Of a DNA stretch of 64,000 bases, positions 17,527 to 25,056 are shown in pieces. Source of the DNA: JAWLHU01 sp049324875. GTDB lineage: Bacteria > Bacillota > Sulfobacillia > Symbiobacteriales > Symbiobacteriaceae. The position numbers were made by a program, and so were the translations under genes. Numbering within the stretch: the stretch's first letter is position 1; every line of letters starts with the position of its first letter. Location of the stretch: positions 1-64,000 of the forward strand of contig JBMONC010000053.1 of assembly GCA_049324875.1 (NCBI GenBank), given 5' to 3'. The notes under the pieces are model-generated. The model was not told the origin of the DNA. It made no database searches and saw nothing but the letters and a program-made list of their open reading frames with translations.

Positions 17527-19187
17527 CAGGCGACGCCTCCTTCGATCAGGTTCTCCGCCATCACCTTGGCGATGCGCTCCGCCTCGGAGAGCACCTTGCC
17601 GCTCTCCCGGTCAAAGGCCCGGCAAGCGCCATCGTCAAACCGGACGGCGACCGCCCCGCGGCCCTCCTTGTTGCCCAGCAGGTGCGGGGCATCAAGCAGG
17701 CCGGCATGGACTGCCTTCGCCAGCGTGGGCGCATGGGTCAGCGGGTCCTCCACCCCGGCCGGGGCGAGGGAGGCGATCGCCTCCAGCAGGAGTCTGGCCT
17801 CCCGGACCAGTTCGGCCTTGCGGGCCTGAACCGCCGGGTCCTGCGCCATGTCCGGCAGGCCTTGCAGGGCCAGCTGAATCGCCCCCCGCACCACGTTGCA
17901 CCCCTCGATGATGTCCGCGGCGGTGGCGGCGTGGTGGTACTCCGAATGGCCGACGATGTGGACAATGTCGGGCTTGACGGCCATCTGCAGGAAGGTGGAT
18001 GCTGCCAGGTGGCCCTTCGCCCGGTCGAAGCCGGCGGGCATGGAGGTGAGCCCGGCCCGGCACTCCCGCCAGACCCGGAAGCCCTCCCCTGCCAGCTCCT
18101 CCACCAACTCCAGCTTCGCCAGCATCTTGGCCAGGTCCATCGCCGGCGAGATGAGTGGCGGATTGTTCCACATCAACTGCTGCACGTAATCCTGCACACC
18201 GGCCCGCTTGGCGTTGTAGGCTGCAATATACGCTGCCGCGACCGCAATGGTATCCGGGGCGTCCCGGAGCGACCAGTGGTGGCTCTCGTTGGACTCGACC
18301 GGAACCCCCCGCTCGGCGTGCCAGCGGAAGACCTGCTGCACCTCGGGGATCGACTCGACCAGCGGGCGCTCCGAGCGGCCGTCCAGCAGGCTGTACCAGA
18401 AGAGCGGCACCGCCGCCCAGGCGTTGTTGATCGTCTCATGCAGCATCTCGGCCCATTTCAGCTGGTCTCGAGTGCCGCTGTAGCAGCGCATGATCGGGTA
18501 GTTGCCCGTGCGGGAGGCCGCATAGAGCGCCCGCAGGTCCTCGGGGGTCCGCACCGGTACGCCGCCGGCGCCGTGCTCCCGCGGGTCCATCTCCTCGGGC
18601 CGGAAGAAGTGCTCCTGGGCGTTCTGGTCGGTGCCCAGGCTGACCACATCCAGCACCCCGGCCTCCGCGATCTGCCGGATCCCCTCCACCGTCGCGGCGA
18701 CGGAGGGTTGCCCGAAGTGGTGGCGCAGCAGCGGGAACGGCCGCTTCCACAGGATCCGGTCCACCAGGTGCTGCGGGGGGACGCCCCCCTCGGCCACGCT
18801 CTTGATCCCCCGCAGGAAGTCGACCAGCTCCTGCCACTCGGCGGAGCCGCCGAAGACCGCCTCGAAGAAGTGGAGCGCCCGGCCGTGCTCGGCCACCGGG
18901 TCGGTGGCGCCCAGCACCCAGCGGCGACCCGCCTCTCCCCGTGCCCGGGCGGCATCGGCCAGATGGCTCAGCACCTCCCGCCCCGACTCCGGGGTGAGCC
19001 GGTAGCCCACCGCCACGATCTCCGGGTCGAAGGCTGCCACCTCATCCAGCAGCCGCTCCACCGGCACGGCGGGGCCGAGCGACCTCACCTCGTACCCCAG
19101 CTGCTCCGCCAGATGCAGAAACCGAACGACGCCGCCCACATGCACATCGTCGCCGATGGCGGCGCCGAGAATCCTCCGCTTAGACAA
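17526..19187 (-). CDS. cobalamin-dependent mutase-like protein (B12 domain fused to glutamate-mutase-E-like barrel)
   Basis: A 553-residue protein. The N-terminal Rossmann-type B12-binding domain carries the D-x-H-x-x-G signature (DVHVGG, residues 14-19) with the lower-ligand histidine. The rest looks like a TIM barrel distantly resembling the epsilon subunit of glutamate mutase, with a conserved-looking block around ERGVPVESNESHHW and PPLISPAMDLAKMLAKLELV. Glutamate mutase splits these domains over two proteins; here they are fused, B12 first. The proposed TTG start at 19187 overlaps the stop of the upstream gene and leaves residues LSKRRILGAAIGDDVH intact; no better start is visible. The reaction is probably a carbon-skeleton or amino-acid rearrangement; the substrate is unknown. 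Confidence 0.75.
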   Translation of the reverse strand: MSKRRILGAAIGDDVHVGGVVRFLHLAEQLGYEVRSLGPAVPVERLLDEVAAFDPEIVAVGYRLTPESGREVLSHLADAARARGEAGRRWVLGATDPVAEHGRALHFFEAVFGGSAEWQELVDFLRGIKSVAEGGVPPQHLVDRILWKRPFPLLRHHFGQPSVAATVEGIRQIAEAGVLDVVSLGTDQNAQEHFFRPEEMDPREHGAGGVPVRTPEDLRALYAASRTGNYPIMRCYSGTRDQLKWAEMLHETINNAWAAVPLFWYSLLDGRSERPLVESIPEVQQVFRWHAERGVPVESNESHHWSLRDAPDTIAVAAAYIAAYNAKRAGVQDYVQQLMWNNPPLISPAMDLAKMLAKLELVEELAGEGFRVWRECRAGLTSMPAGFDRAKGHLAASTFLQMAVKPDIVHIVGHSEYHHAATAADIIEGCNVVRGAIQLALQGLPDMAQDPAVQARKAELVREARLLLEAIASLAPAGVEDPLTHAPTLAKAVHAGLLDAPHLLGNKEGRGAVAVRFDDGACRAFDRESGKVLSEAERIAKVMAENLIEGGVA

Positions 19188-20274
19188 AATCCACCACGTC
19201 TCCCTCCAGGGCGTAGCGGCTGATCCGCTCGGCGTTCCAGCCCACCATGCCCAGCTTGTCAAGTGTCCGGCCCATCGCCCGGAAGTCCACGCCGAAGATG
19301 GTGTTGGCGAGGCCGATGAGCATATCGGTCACCGGGGTCAGCACACCGCAGGCGCGCCCCAGTTCGGAGATCGGCACCAGCCCGGTGGGCACATCCTCCC
19401 AGATGTAGCGGTGCTCCATCGAGGAGGGAGCGCCCACCCCTTCGTAGGCCGGGGTGGCCTGTATCGCATCGTAGAGGGTCTCCCGCTCCACCCCGTAGAC
19501 CTCCATCAGCCACTCCCGGGCGGTCAGGGCGCCGACCCCGATGGCCCGGGCCACGGCCACCCGCTCGGCATCCAGCTGCTCCAGCACCCGGGCCACCGAC
19601 CGGGTGATTCCCTCCTTGTAGTGAAGGAAGGCACCGCCGGTCGACTCCACCCGGCCTGTGTTCAGCAGTACCACCGCCGGGTGGAAGATCGCCCCGATGT
19701 TGTCCATCGAGGTCTTCCAGACCCACCGGGCAGGCATGAACTGCGGGAAGGCGGGCTTGAGCACCTCCAACAGCTCCTGGCTCCGCCAGGCCGGCAGCGC
19801 CGCCGCCAGCACCTGGCGCTTGATCCCGTAGATATGTGCCGTGTTGGGGCCAACCCTGCGGCTGGCATAGAGGAAGGTCTGCGCCTCGCCCACAATCACG
19901 TCGGCAAAGCAGCCCTCACGCCGCAGCGTCTGCATGAACTCGATCGCCCCCGCCGTGCGGCCGGGCATCAGCATCACCCGCTGCCCGTCCCGCAGGTAGG
20001 GGGCGCAGCGCCGGGCGATCTCCCGGTGGGCAGAGGCCGGAACGACGACGAGAATCAGATCAGCCCCGGCCAGAGCCGCCTCCAGGTCCGGTTGCGCCTC
20101 CACAGGGCCAAATCCCACCTCGGCCCCCTCGAGGAAGACGCCGCCCATCGCCTGGATGTGGTCCAGCGCATGTGGGTCCCTCGCCCACAATCGGACCGGG
20201 AACCCCATCAATCCAAGGTGCCCCGCAAGTGCCATACCCCCGTGTCCTGCTCCCAGTACGCAGTAAGTCGGCAT
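19180..20274 (-). CDS. NAD/NADP octopine/nopaline dehydrogenase family protein
   Basis: A 364-residue opine-dehydrogenase-like enzyme. The N-terminal Rossmann motif GAGHGG is at 8-13. The C-terminal helical domain carries the family-like segment VWKTSMDNIGAIFHPAVVLLN. Opine dehydrogenases join an amino acid to a 2-oxo acid by reductive amination; some relatives act on other imines or hydroxy acids. The ATG at 20274 follows gggaggaagacg; an open frame to 20439 is leader sequence. First gene of the operon, about 410 nt downstream of a promoter and a ydaO-type riboswitch. It overlaps the mutase gene. Confidence 0.85.
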   Translation of the reverse strand: MPTYCVLGAGHGGMALAGHLGLMGFPVRLWARDPHALDHIQAMGGVFLEGAEVGFGPVEAQPDLEAALAGADLILVVVPASAHREIARRCAPYLRDGQRVMLMPGRTAGAIEFMQTLRREGCFADVIVGEAQTFLYASRRVGPNTAHIYGIKRQVLAAALPAWRSQELLEVLKPAFPQFMPARWVWKTSMDNIGAIFHPAVVLLNTGRVESTGGAFLHYKEGITRSVARVLEQLDAERVAVARAIGVGALTAREWLMEVYGVERETLYDAIQATPAYEGVGAPSSMEHRYIWEDVPTGLVPISELGRACGVLTPVTDMLIGLANTIFGVDFRAMGRTLDKLGMVGWNAERISRYALEGDVVDFV

Positions 20275-20442
20275 CGTCTTCCTCCCCCTCTCACCCCGGT
20301 GTGTGTCAGCGCCATGCTTGGGGAACGGGAAAGGCGCCACCCGCGACCGATTGTCACGGACGACGCCCGCCTGTCGAGCGCACACGGTCAGCCCCGCCGT
20401 TTCATGGCAGGGGTGCCAACCATATGGTGCTCGAAGCATAGC

Positions 20443-20469
20443 AAAGCCCAGGGGCCGGGGCCCCCGGGC
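20443..20469 (-). terminator. terminator hairpin downstream of the ydaO riboswitch
   Basis: A 9-bp GC-rich stem (one G-U pair) with a CCCCGG loop at 20446-20469 is followed on the minus strand by TTTGC. It lies about 25 nt beyond the aptamer and is the likely expression platform. Its T-run is short. Confidence 0.55.
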
Positions 20470-20489
20470 ATCTGATGCACACGGTGAGG

Positions 20490-20685
20490 CCCCACCACCT
20501 TGACCACGCTTACGAGGTTAGCTGACGGACTCGGAGCGCCAAAGCTTGCCCCGTCCCATCTTCCCTTCCGGCCACCATGGCCGGCTCCTGGATGGGATTC
20601 GCCCCAGTTGGTTGGTTCCCCCGCTCCCTGCTTGTGAGGCAGGGATTCAGCGAACAGGCGGGTCCGAGATATTCCGCTTCCACAA
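20490..20685 (-). ncRNA. cyclic-di-AMP riboswitch (ydaO/yuaA class)
   Basis: The minus strand contains the hallmark conserved elements in order: CGCTGAATCCC (20642-20652), GCGGGGGAACC (about 20614-20624), TGGGGCGAATCC, and GTCAGCTAACCTCGTAAGCG (20507-20526). The last string is nearly diagnostic of the ydaO family. The class binds cyclic-di-AMP and normally turns expression off, usually of osmolyte, potassium and cell-wall genes. It lies directly downstream of a strong promoter and upstream of a terminator and the opine-dehydrogenase/mutase/amidotransferase operon. Confidence 0.93.
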
Positions 20686-20693
20686 GCAACTTT

Positions 20694-20723
20694 ATTCTAG
20701 CATCAAGGTTGCTGGCAAGTCAA
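20694..20723 (-). promoter_or_regulatory. promoter of the riboswitch-controlled operon
   Basis: -35 TTGACT at 20718-20723 and -10 TAGAAT at 20694-20699, with an 18-nt spacer. The predicted start near 20687 is just before the aptamer. Confidence 0.8.
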
Positions 20724-20827
20724 GGTGGGCTTGTTCTTTATTTCACAGGTCCGATGGCCAGAATCGGCTCCGGACACGGGTTTTCACAGCGACCGGTCCG
20801 GAGGCCCGCAAAAATTCCCTGAAGATA

Positions 20828-21470
20828 CTATAGAAACGTCACAATCTGCTCCAGGGGTTTCTTGCGGATGTTCGGCACCCGGCACCCCTCGGCCGGATAA
20901 CCGACCGGCAGGAGCAGGAAGGGCGTCTCGTTGGCGGGGCGGCCCAGCGCCTTCCGCAGGAAGGTCATAGGGCTGGGGGTGTGGGTCAGGCAGGCCAGGC
21001 CCGCGTGGTGGATGGCGGCGATCAGCAGACCGGCAGCCACCGAGGCGGACTCCAGGGCAACGTCGAGTTTGGTCCCCCTCAGGAAGGGGTCGATCTGAGG
21101 CGGTGGCTCCACCGGCGATGAGCGCCGGGGCTTCCTCCAGGAAGGGGAGTGAGAGATCCTCGGCCTGCTGCTGCCAGGCGGCGGGCAGGGTGTCTCGCCG
21201 GGCTGCCGCCTCCCGCTCGGCAGCCTCACGGATTGCCTGCTTCAACGCAGGGTCGGTCACCACCACGTAGTGCCAAGGCTGAAAGTTGGCGCCCGACGGC
21301 GCCGCCCACGCGGTGCGAATCGCCTCCTGAAGCACGGTCAGGTCAACGGGGCCATGGTCAAAGGCGAGGGGCTGTCGGAGGGTCTCGCGGAAGCGCTGCA
21401 GCCGCCTGGTCTGCTCCGCTGGGGCGAGTCGCTCGAACGAGAGCGGGATGAACTCGTACTCCTTGGTCAT
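20828..21470 (-). pseudogene. nitroreductase-family gene broken by a single-base frameshift
   Basis: Two overlapping reading frames together form one FMN nitroreductase-like protein of about 213 residues. The 5' part (from ATG 21470) includes AAPSGANFQPWHYVVV and ends its family match at APALIAG. The 3' part continues in another frame with EPPPQIDPFLRGTKLDVALESAS to the stop at 20828. Removing one of the two C residues at 21113-21114 (plus strand) restores the frame, giving APALIAVEPPPQ. A sequencing error is possible; the remainder of the gene looks undamaged. Confidence 0.75.
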
Positions 21471-21788
21471 GCGGCAGTGGACCCCCCAAAATAGGTATCA
21501 GCATGATGTACGGACAAGCCTTCGCCGGCCTTCCACCCGGTCCGCTCCCGGAATGGACCAGGGCACAGACGCCCCCGGCGGCGACCGGGGGGAGCAGGAA
21601 GGCCAGCCAGACGTATTCAGAAGTTCGCATGGGAGAGCATCCCTCCCTGCACGACCCGGTCAACGGCGAAGCAAAACTCCTCCTACTCCAGCGCCTGCTC
21701 CAGGTGGTCACCATCCGGCAGCCCATGATCCGTCAAGGGTTCCGCCCGGACAATGGGAAGCGGCACCCCGTTGGGGGTGCCGTCTGGG
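21471..21788. other. intergenic stretch, no gene supported
   Basis: About 318 nt between the nitroreductase and the HydE-like gene. It holds a GGGAGGG followed by an ATG at 21630 on the minus strand, opening a short hydrophobic frame that runs into the nitroreductase gene. I see no family match and no clear promoter or terminator. Confidence 0.5.
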
Positions 21789-22607
21789 TTACAGAGCGTG
21801 GGCCATCGCGATGGGGAGTCCCTCCAGAGGGGCCGCTTCGCCGGGGAGGGAGGTGACCAGCAGGTTCGCCCCGCAGGCCAGCGCCTGGGACTGGATCACC
21901 AGGTCATCCGCCACCACCCACATGTCCGCCTGCGGCAGGCAGAGCCGGGTGATGGCCAGCATGCGAAGCAGATCGTGGGCACCGCCCTCGGGCCGGAACA
22001 AGACCCCCGAGACATCGGCGTTCCGCAGAATCTCCAGGTCGTCGGCCATGCCATCCGGCGTCTGGCCCGCCAGACCGACCCGCAGGCCCCCGGTCACCCG
22101 GTAGCCGAGCCCCTTCAGCCAGAGGTACCGGGTCAGCCGCTCCGCCGGGGAGTGTCCCGGGTAAAGGAGGGCATAGAGCCCGGGGTTACAGCAGTCGTGA
22201 GGCAGGACGTACTCCTCCGCCCCCGCCTGCCGCCAGAGGGCGTAGTTCTCGTAGGAGCGCTCGCCCAGACAGAGGGCCACCTCCAGGTCGGTGTGCTCCT
22301 TGATGTGCCGGATCAGGGCGGCCACCCGTTCGGCACCGACCGTCGCATCCTCCCGGACCAATACCGATGTACAGCCCATCCGCCAGGCGTTGACCGCCTC
22401 CTCCAGGGCCAGGTCGAGCGATGACTCCTCATCGATCGTCACCAGGCCGCGCAGGGTCGGCTCCTCCCCCTTGTGCTTCTGGCACAGGCGGCGGGCAGTC
22501 TCCAGGAGGGCGATGTACTCGTTGCCCTCAGCATTCAGCATCAGCATGATCTCGCGCCGGCTGGGCAAACGCCCCGCCTCGGCTCGGCGCAGGATGGGAC
22601 CGATCAT
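21789..22607 (-). CDS. HydE-like protein lacking the radical-SAM cysteine motif
   Basis: A 272-residue protein that resembles the [FeFe]-hydrogenase maturase HydE and biotin-synthase-type radical SAM barrels. Shared stretches include CLGERSYENYALWRQAGAEEYVLPH, LKGLGYRVTGGLRVGLAGQTPD and LRMLAITRLCLPQADMWV. HydE is about 350 residues and has CxxxCxxC near the N-terminus. Here that region (about residues 45-60, EEPTLRGLVTIDEES) has no such motif, so classical radical SAM chemistry is unlikely. The ATG at 22607 has ggggag eight bases before it. A Rex box lies between the promoter and the start. Confidence 0.7.
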   Translation of the reverse strand: MIGPILRRAEAGRLPSRREIMLMLNAEGNEYIALLETARRLCQKHKGEEPTLRGLVTIDEESSLDLALEEAVNAWRMGCTSVLVREDATVGAERVAALIRHIKEHTDLEVALCLGERSYENYALWRQAGAEEYVLPHDCCNPGLYALLYPGHSPAERLTRYLWLKGLGYRVTGGLRVGLAGQTPDGMADDLEILRNADVSGVLFRPEGGAHDLLRMLAITRLCLPQADMWVVADDLVIQSQALACGANLLVTSLPGEAAPLEGLPIAMAHAL

Positions 22608-22629
22608 GATTCTCACTCCCCTTTTCGGG

Positions 22630-22647
22630 TTGTGACCGATTTCACAA
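22630..22647 (-). promoter_or_regulatory. Rex operator
   Basis: TTGTGA-AATCGG-TCACAA is a perfect inverted repeat that matches the Rex consensus (TTGTGA-N6-TCACAA). It lies 22 nt upstream of the HydE-like start codon and just downstream of a TATTAT -10 candidate (22656-22661), a position suited to repression. Rex releases DNA when NADH is high. The rex gene is not in the window. Confidence 0.8.
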
Positions 22648-22740
22648 ACCTCACTATAATACTACCGCATAGTCGGTAAGTAGGCCATTCATGGAAAGGA
22701 CTGTTTTAATCTAGCCCTTTGGTAGTGTGAAGTAGGTAAA

Positions 22741-23487
22741 TCAAGCCTTGTGGGCCTCCATCCAGCGAAGGACCCGGTCGCACACCTCATCCCTGCCCTG
22801 CTCCAGCGCCACGAAATGGCTGCGTCCCGGCAGGATCTCCATCCGCTTGACAGGGCTGCTGATGTGCTCCAGGATGTGCGCGGCGCTCTCCGGCACGATC
22901 CACCGGTCCCGCTCCCCCTGCAGCGCCTGGACCGGGGCGGTGACCCGGGGCAGGTCCCGCCGCACCCGGCGGGCAAGGCGGAGCAGCGAGTGGATGGCCG
23001 AAGTGGGCATCCGCTCGTAGTTCGCCTCCAGCTGGGCGGCGATCTCGGGGTTGCGGATCTTCGACTCGTAATACGGGATCAGGTACTTGGCCAGGGGCAC
23101 CAGGATCTGGCGCCAGTCGTTCAGCTTGACCGGGGCGGCCAGGGTGGTGACCGAGGCGACCTGATGATGGGCGGCCAGGTAGAGGGCGATCAGGCCGCCC
23201 ATGGAGAAGCCGACCACGTGGACCCGGCCGAACCGCTCCTGCAGGGCTGCCAGCTCCGCTTCGGCGGCGCGGACCCAGTGGCGCGAGCGGGTCTGCCGCA
23301 GGTCCTCCGGCGAGGTGCCGTGGCCCGGCAGCACCGGCGCCGAGACGGTCACGCCATGGGCCGCCAGGTGATCGATCACCGGCCGGACCTCGGCCGGAGA
23401 GCCGGCGAAGCCATGAAGCACCAGGCAGGCGGTCGGACCCCGTTCCAGGTAGATGGGCTGTGCAGAGCGGCGTTGCAGCAAGGTCAT
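22741..23487 (-). CDS. alpha/beta hydrolase (Est30-type carboxylesterase)
   Basis: A 248-residue cytoplasmic esterase/lipase-like hydrolase. The oxyanion motif HGFAGS is at 25-30, the nucleophile elbow GFSMGG has Ser95, Asp is likely in GERDRWIV and His in GRSHFVALEQG. These match thermostable carboxylesterase Est30-type enzymes that cleave short acyl esters. The ATG at 23487 is preferred over a longer frame to 23562 because aggagg and ggag precede it. It lies 89 nt after secG and may be cotranscribed with it. Confidence 0.85.
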   Translation of the reverse strand: MTLLQRRSAQPIYLERGPTACLVLHGFAGSPAEVRPVIDHLAAHGVTVSAPVLPGHGTSPEDLRQTRSRHWVRAAEAELAALQERFGRVHVVGFSMGGLIALYLAAHHQVASVTTLAAPVKLNDWRQILVPLAKYLIPYYESKIRNPEIAAQLEANYERMPTSAIHSLLRLARRVRRDLPRVTAPVQALQGERDRWIVPESAAHILEHISSPVKRMEILPGRSHFVALEQGRDEVCDRVLRWMEAHKA

Positions 23488-23576
23488 AGCGACTCCGATC
23501 CTCCTGTCAAAGGCGGGGGGGAACGTAGGAAGGCCGGGCCATGGCGGCCCGGCCTCTTGCACTCTCAGCTTCTGGC

Positions 23577-23810
23577 TTACGCCCGGGTCTCCAGGAAGAG
23601 CAGGACGAGCGACGAGACGATGAAGAGGATGGCGAAGGCCGTGCTAAACCGGTTCAGCACCTCATCCATACCCTTCTTCTTGCCGAAGATCTGCTCAGCA
23701 CCGCCGGCGATGGAGCCGGACAGCCCCGCGCTCTTGCCGGACTGCAGCAGCACCGTGGTAATCAGGCCGATCGCGAAAAGGGTGTGGAGCACCAGCACGA
23801 ACGTCATCAT
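23577..23810 (-). CDS. secG: preprotein translocase subunit SecG
   Basis: A 77-residue inner-membrane protein with two transmembrane helices (about 3-21 and 55-74) joined by a glycine/serine-rich cytoplasmic loop, GLSGSIAGGAEQIFGKKKG. This loop and length are typical of Firmicute SecG, the accessory subunit of the SecYEG channel. Confidence 0.92.
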   Translation of the reverse strand: MMTFVLVLHTLFAIGLITTVLLQSGKSAGLSGSIAGGAEQIFGKKKGMDEVLNRFSTAFAILFIVSSLVLLFLETRA

Positions 23811-23887
23811 ATCCCTTCACCCCCTCCAAGGCCAATTCAGCTTTTCGATTGTACCACACCGACCAAAATCGTACAACTCGAATCTGA

Positions 23888-24874
23888 TCAGCGGGCAGGG
23901 GTGGCCTGTCCCGTCGAGAGGTTGACGGTGAAGGGCGCCTTCCCGGCCTGGACATGCAGGCTGCTCCCCCGCCACTGCGGGCGGGTTACGTCCGCCTCAG
24001 CAGGCAGACCCGTCACCCGGATGGGCTGGCCGGTGGCCAGATTCCAGACCTGCAGGGAGAGAATCCCGCTGGGCCGGAGCACGGTGGCGGCCAGGTGCTG
24101 ACCGTCGTGGGACCAGGCCAGTTCGCCGGCGCCGCCCTCAAACCAGAGGTCGAGCCCCGTCACCTTGCCTGCCAGGTCAGCCACACCCAGGAAGGCGTGG
24201 GTCCCGCGGGTGACAAAGGCGATGCGCTGACCATCCGGCGAGAGGGCCAGGGCGCCCCAGCCGTTCTGCCCCACGCCGAACTCGACGTCGGGCGCGGCAC
24301 CGTGGGGGCGGAAGGCGTTGGGCAGGCCGGGCTGGACCGTCCGGGTCTGCCCCTCGGTCACCAGCGCTAGGCGGCGCAGCGGCTCCTGGGCGGCGGGGGA
24401 GAGCTCGGCAGCGGCGGGCCGGTACGGGGCCGCCTTCTCGGCCGGCCAGCGCTTCTGCGGCAGGTCGAGCGCCAGCCGCTCCCCCTCCCGGACCACCAGG
24501 TAGTAGCCCGTGGTCACCCGGGAGCGGGGTTCCGCAGCGCTGCTCAGGTACTCCCGCGCCTGAATCAGCCAGCCCTCCTCCACCTCGGTGGCCTGGAGCA
24601 GGGCGTACTGGGTCCAGGCGACGCCCCCCAGGGCGGGCTCCACCTTGGTCTGGGCCACGTAGCGCTGCTGCGCCCGGCTGCGCTGCCCCTCAACCAGGTC
24701 TTGCAGGTAGGCGGTCACCAGCGCCTCTGCTTCCGCCCGGGAGATCCCGTGCTTCGGAGCGGTCGGTGCGGCCCCGTCGTTGGGGGCGGGTCCGGGCTTG
24801 GGCTGGGGCGTTCCGCCGGCGCATCCGCCGAGCAACAGGACAAGGACCAACAACCAGCTGGCTGTCGTCTTCAC
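23888..24874 (-). CDS. lipoprotein with beta-propeller-like C-terminal region
   Basis: A 328-residue predicted lipoprotein. The start is GTG at 24874, with GAGGTG upstream. A hydrophobic signal ends in the lipobox LLLGGC at about residue 18, followed by a Pro/Gly/Ala-rich linker. The C-terminal half has repeat-like sequences (LALSPDGQRIAFVTRG, LAWSHDGQHLAATVLR) like WD40/TolB-type propeller blades. A longer frame to 24955 was rejected because it places the signal peptide too far inside. Function unknown; probably on the outer face of the membrane. Confidence 0.75.
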   Translation of the reverse strand: MKTTASWLLVLVLLLGGCAGGTPQPKPGPAPNDGAAPTAPKHGISRAEAEALVTAYLQDLVEGQRSRAQQRYVAQTKVEPALGGVAWTQYALLQATEVEEGWLIQAREYLSSAAEPRSRVTTGYYLVVREGERLALDLPQKRWPAEKAAPYRPAAAELSPAAQEPLRRLALVTEGQTRTVQPGLPNAFRPHGAAPDVEFGVGQNGWGALALSPDGQRIAFVTRGTHAFLGVADLAGKVTGLDLWFEGGAGELAWSHDGQHLAATVLRPSGILSLQVWNLATGQPIRVTGLPAEADVTRPQWRGSSLHVQAGKAPFTVNLSTGQATPAR

Positions 24875-25056
24875 AGAATCACCTCGTCTGATAGACGTAT
24901 CATCTGGACCCATGGTAACACGAAGCGCTGTCTGACTCTTTGCGGTTGCCATCAATTCGGTGGAGGGGAATCGTGCTTCGATGAGTAATGATAGGGAAGG
25001 AGAAAGTTCACAAAACGCCGCCGGCCACCCAGCCGTGCGGCCCGAGGAGGGTCTCT

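Noticed and set aside
20275..20439. Upstream extension of the opine-dehydrogenase-like protein
   Set aside because: The added 55 residues precede the Rossmann motif by too much and are leader RNA downstream of the riboswitch terminator.
21358..21630. Small hydrophobic minus-strand frame starting at 21630
   Set aside because: It has a ribosome-binding site, but most of it overlaps the start of the nitroreductase in another frame, and no family is recognisable.
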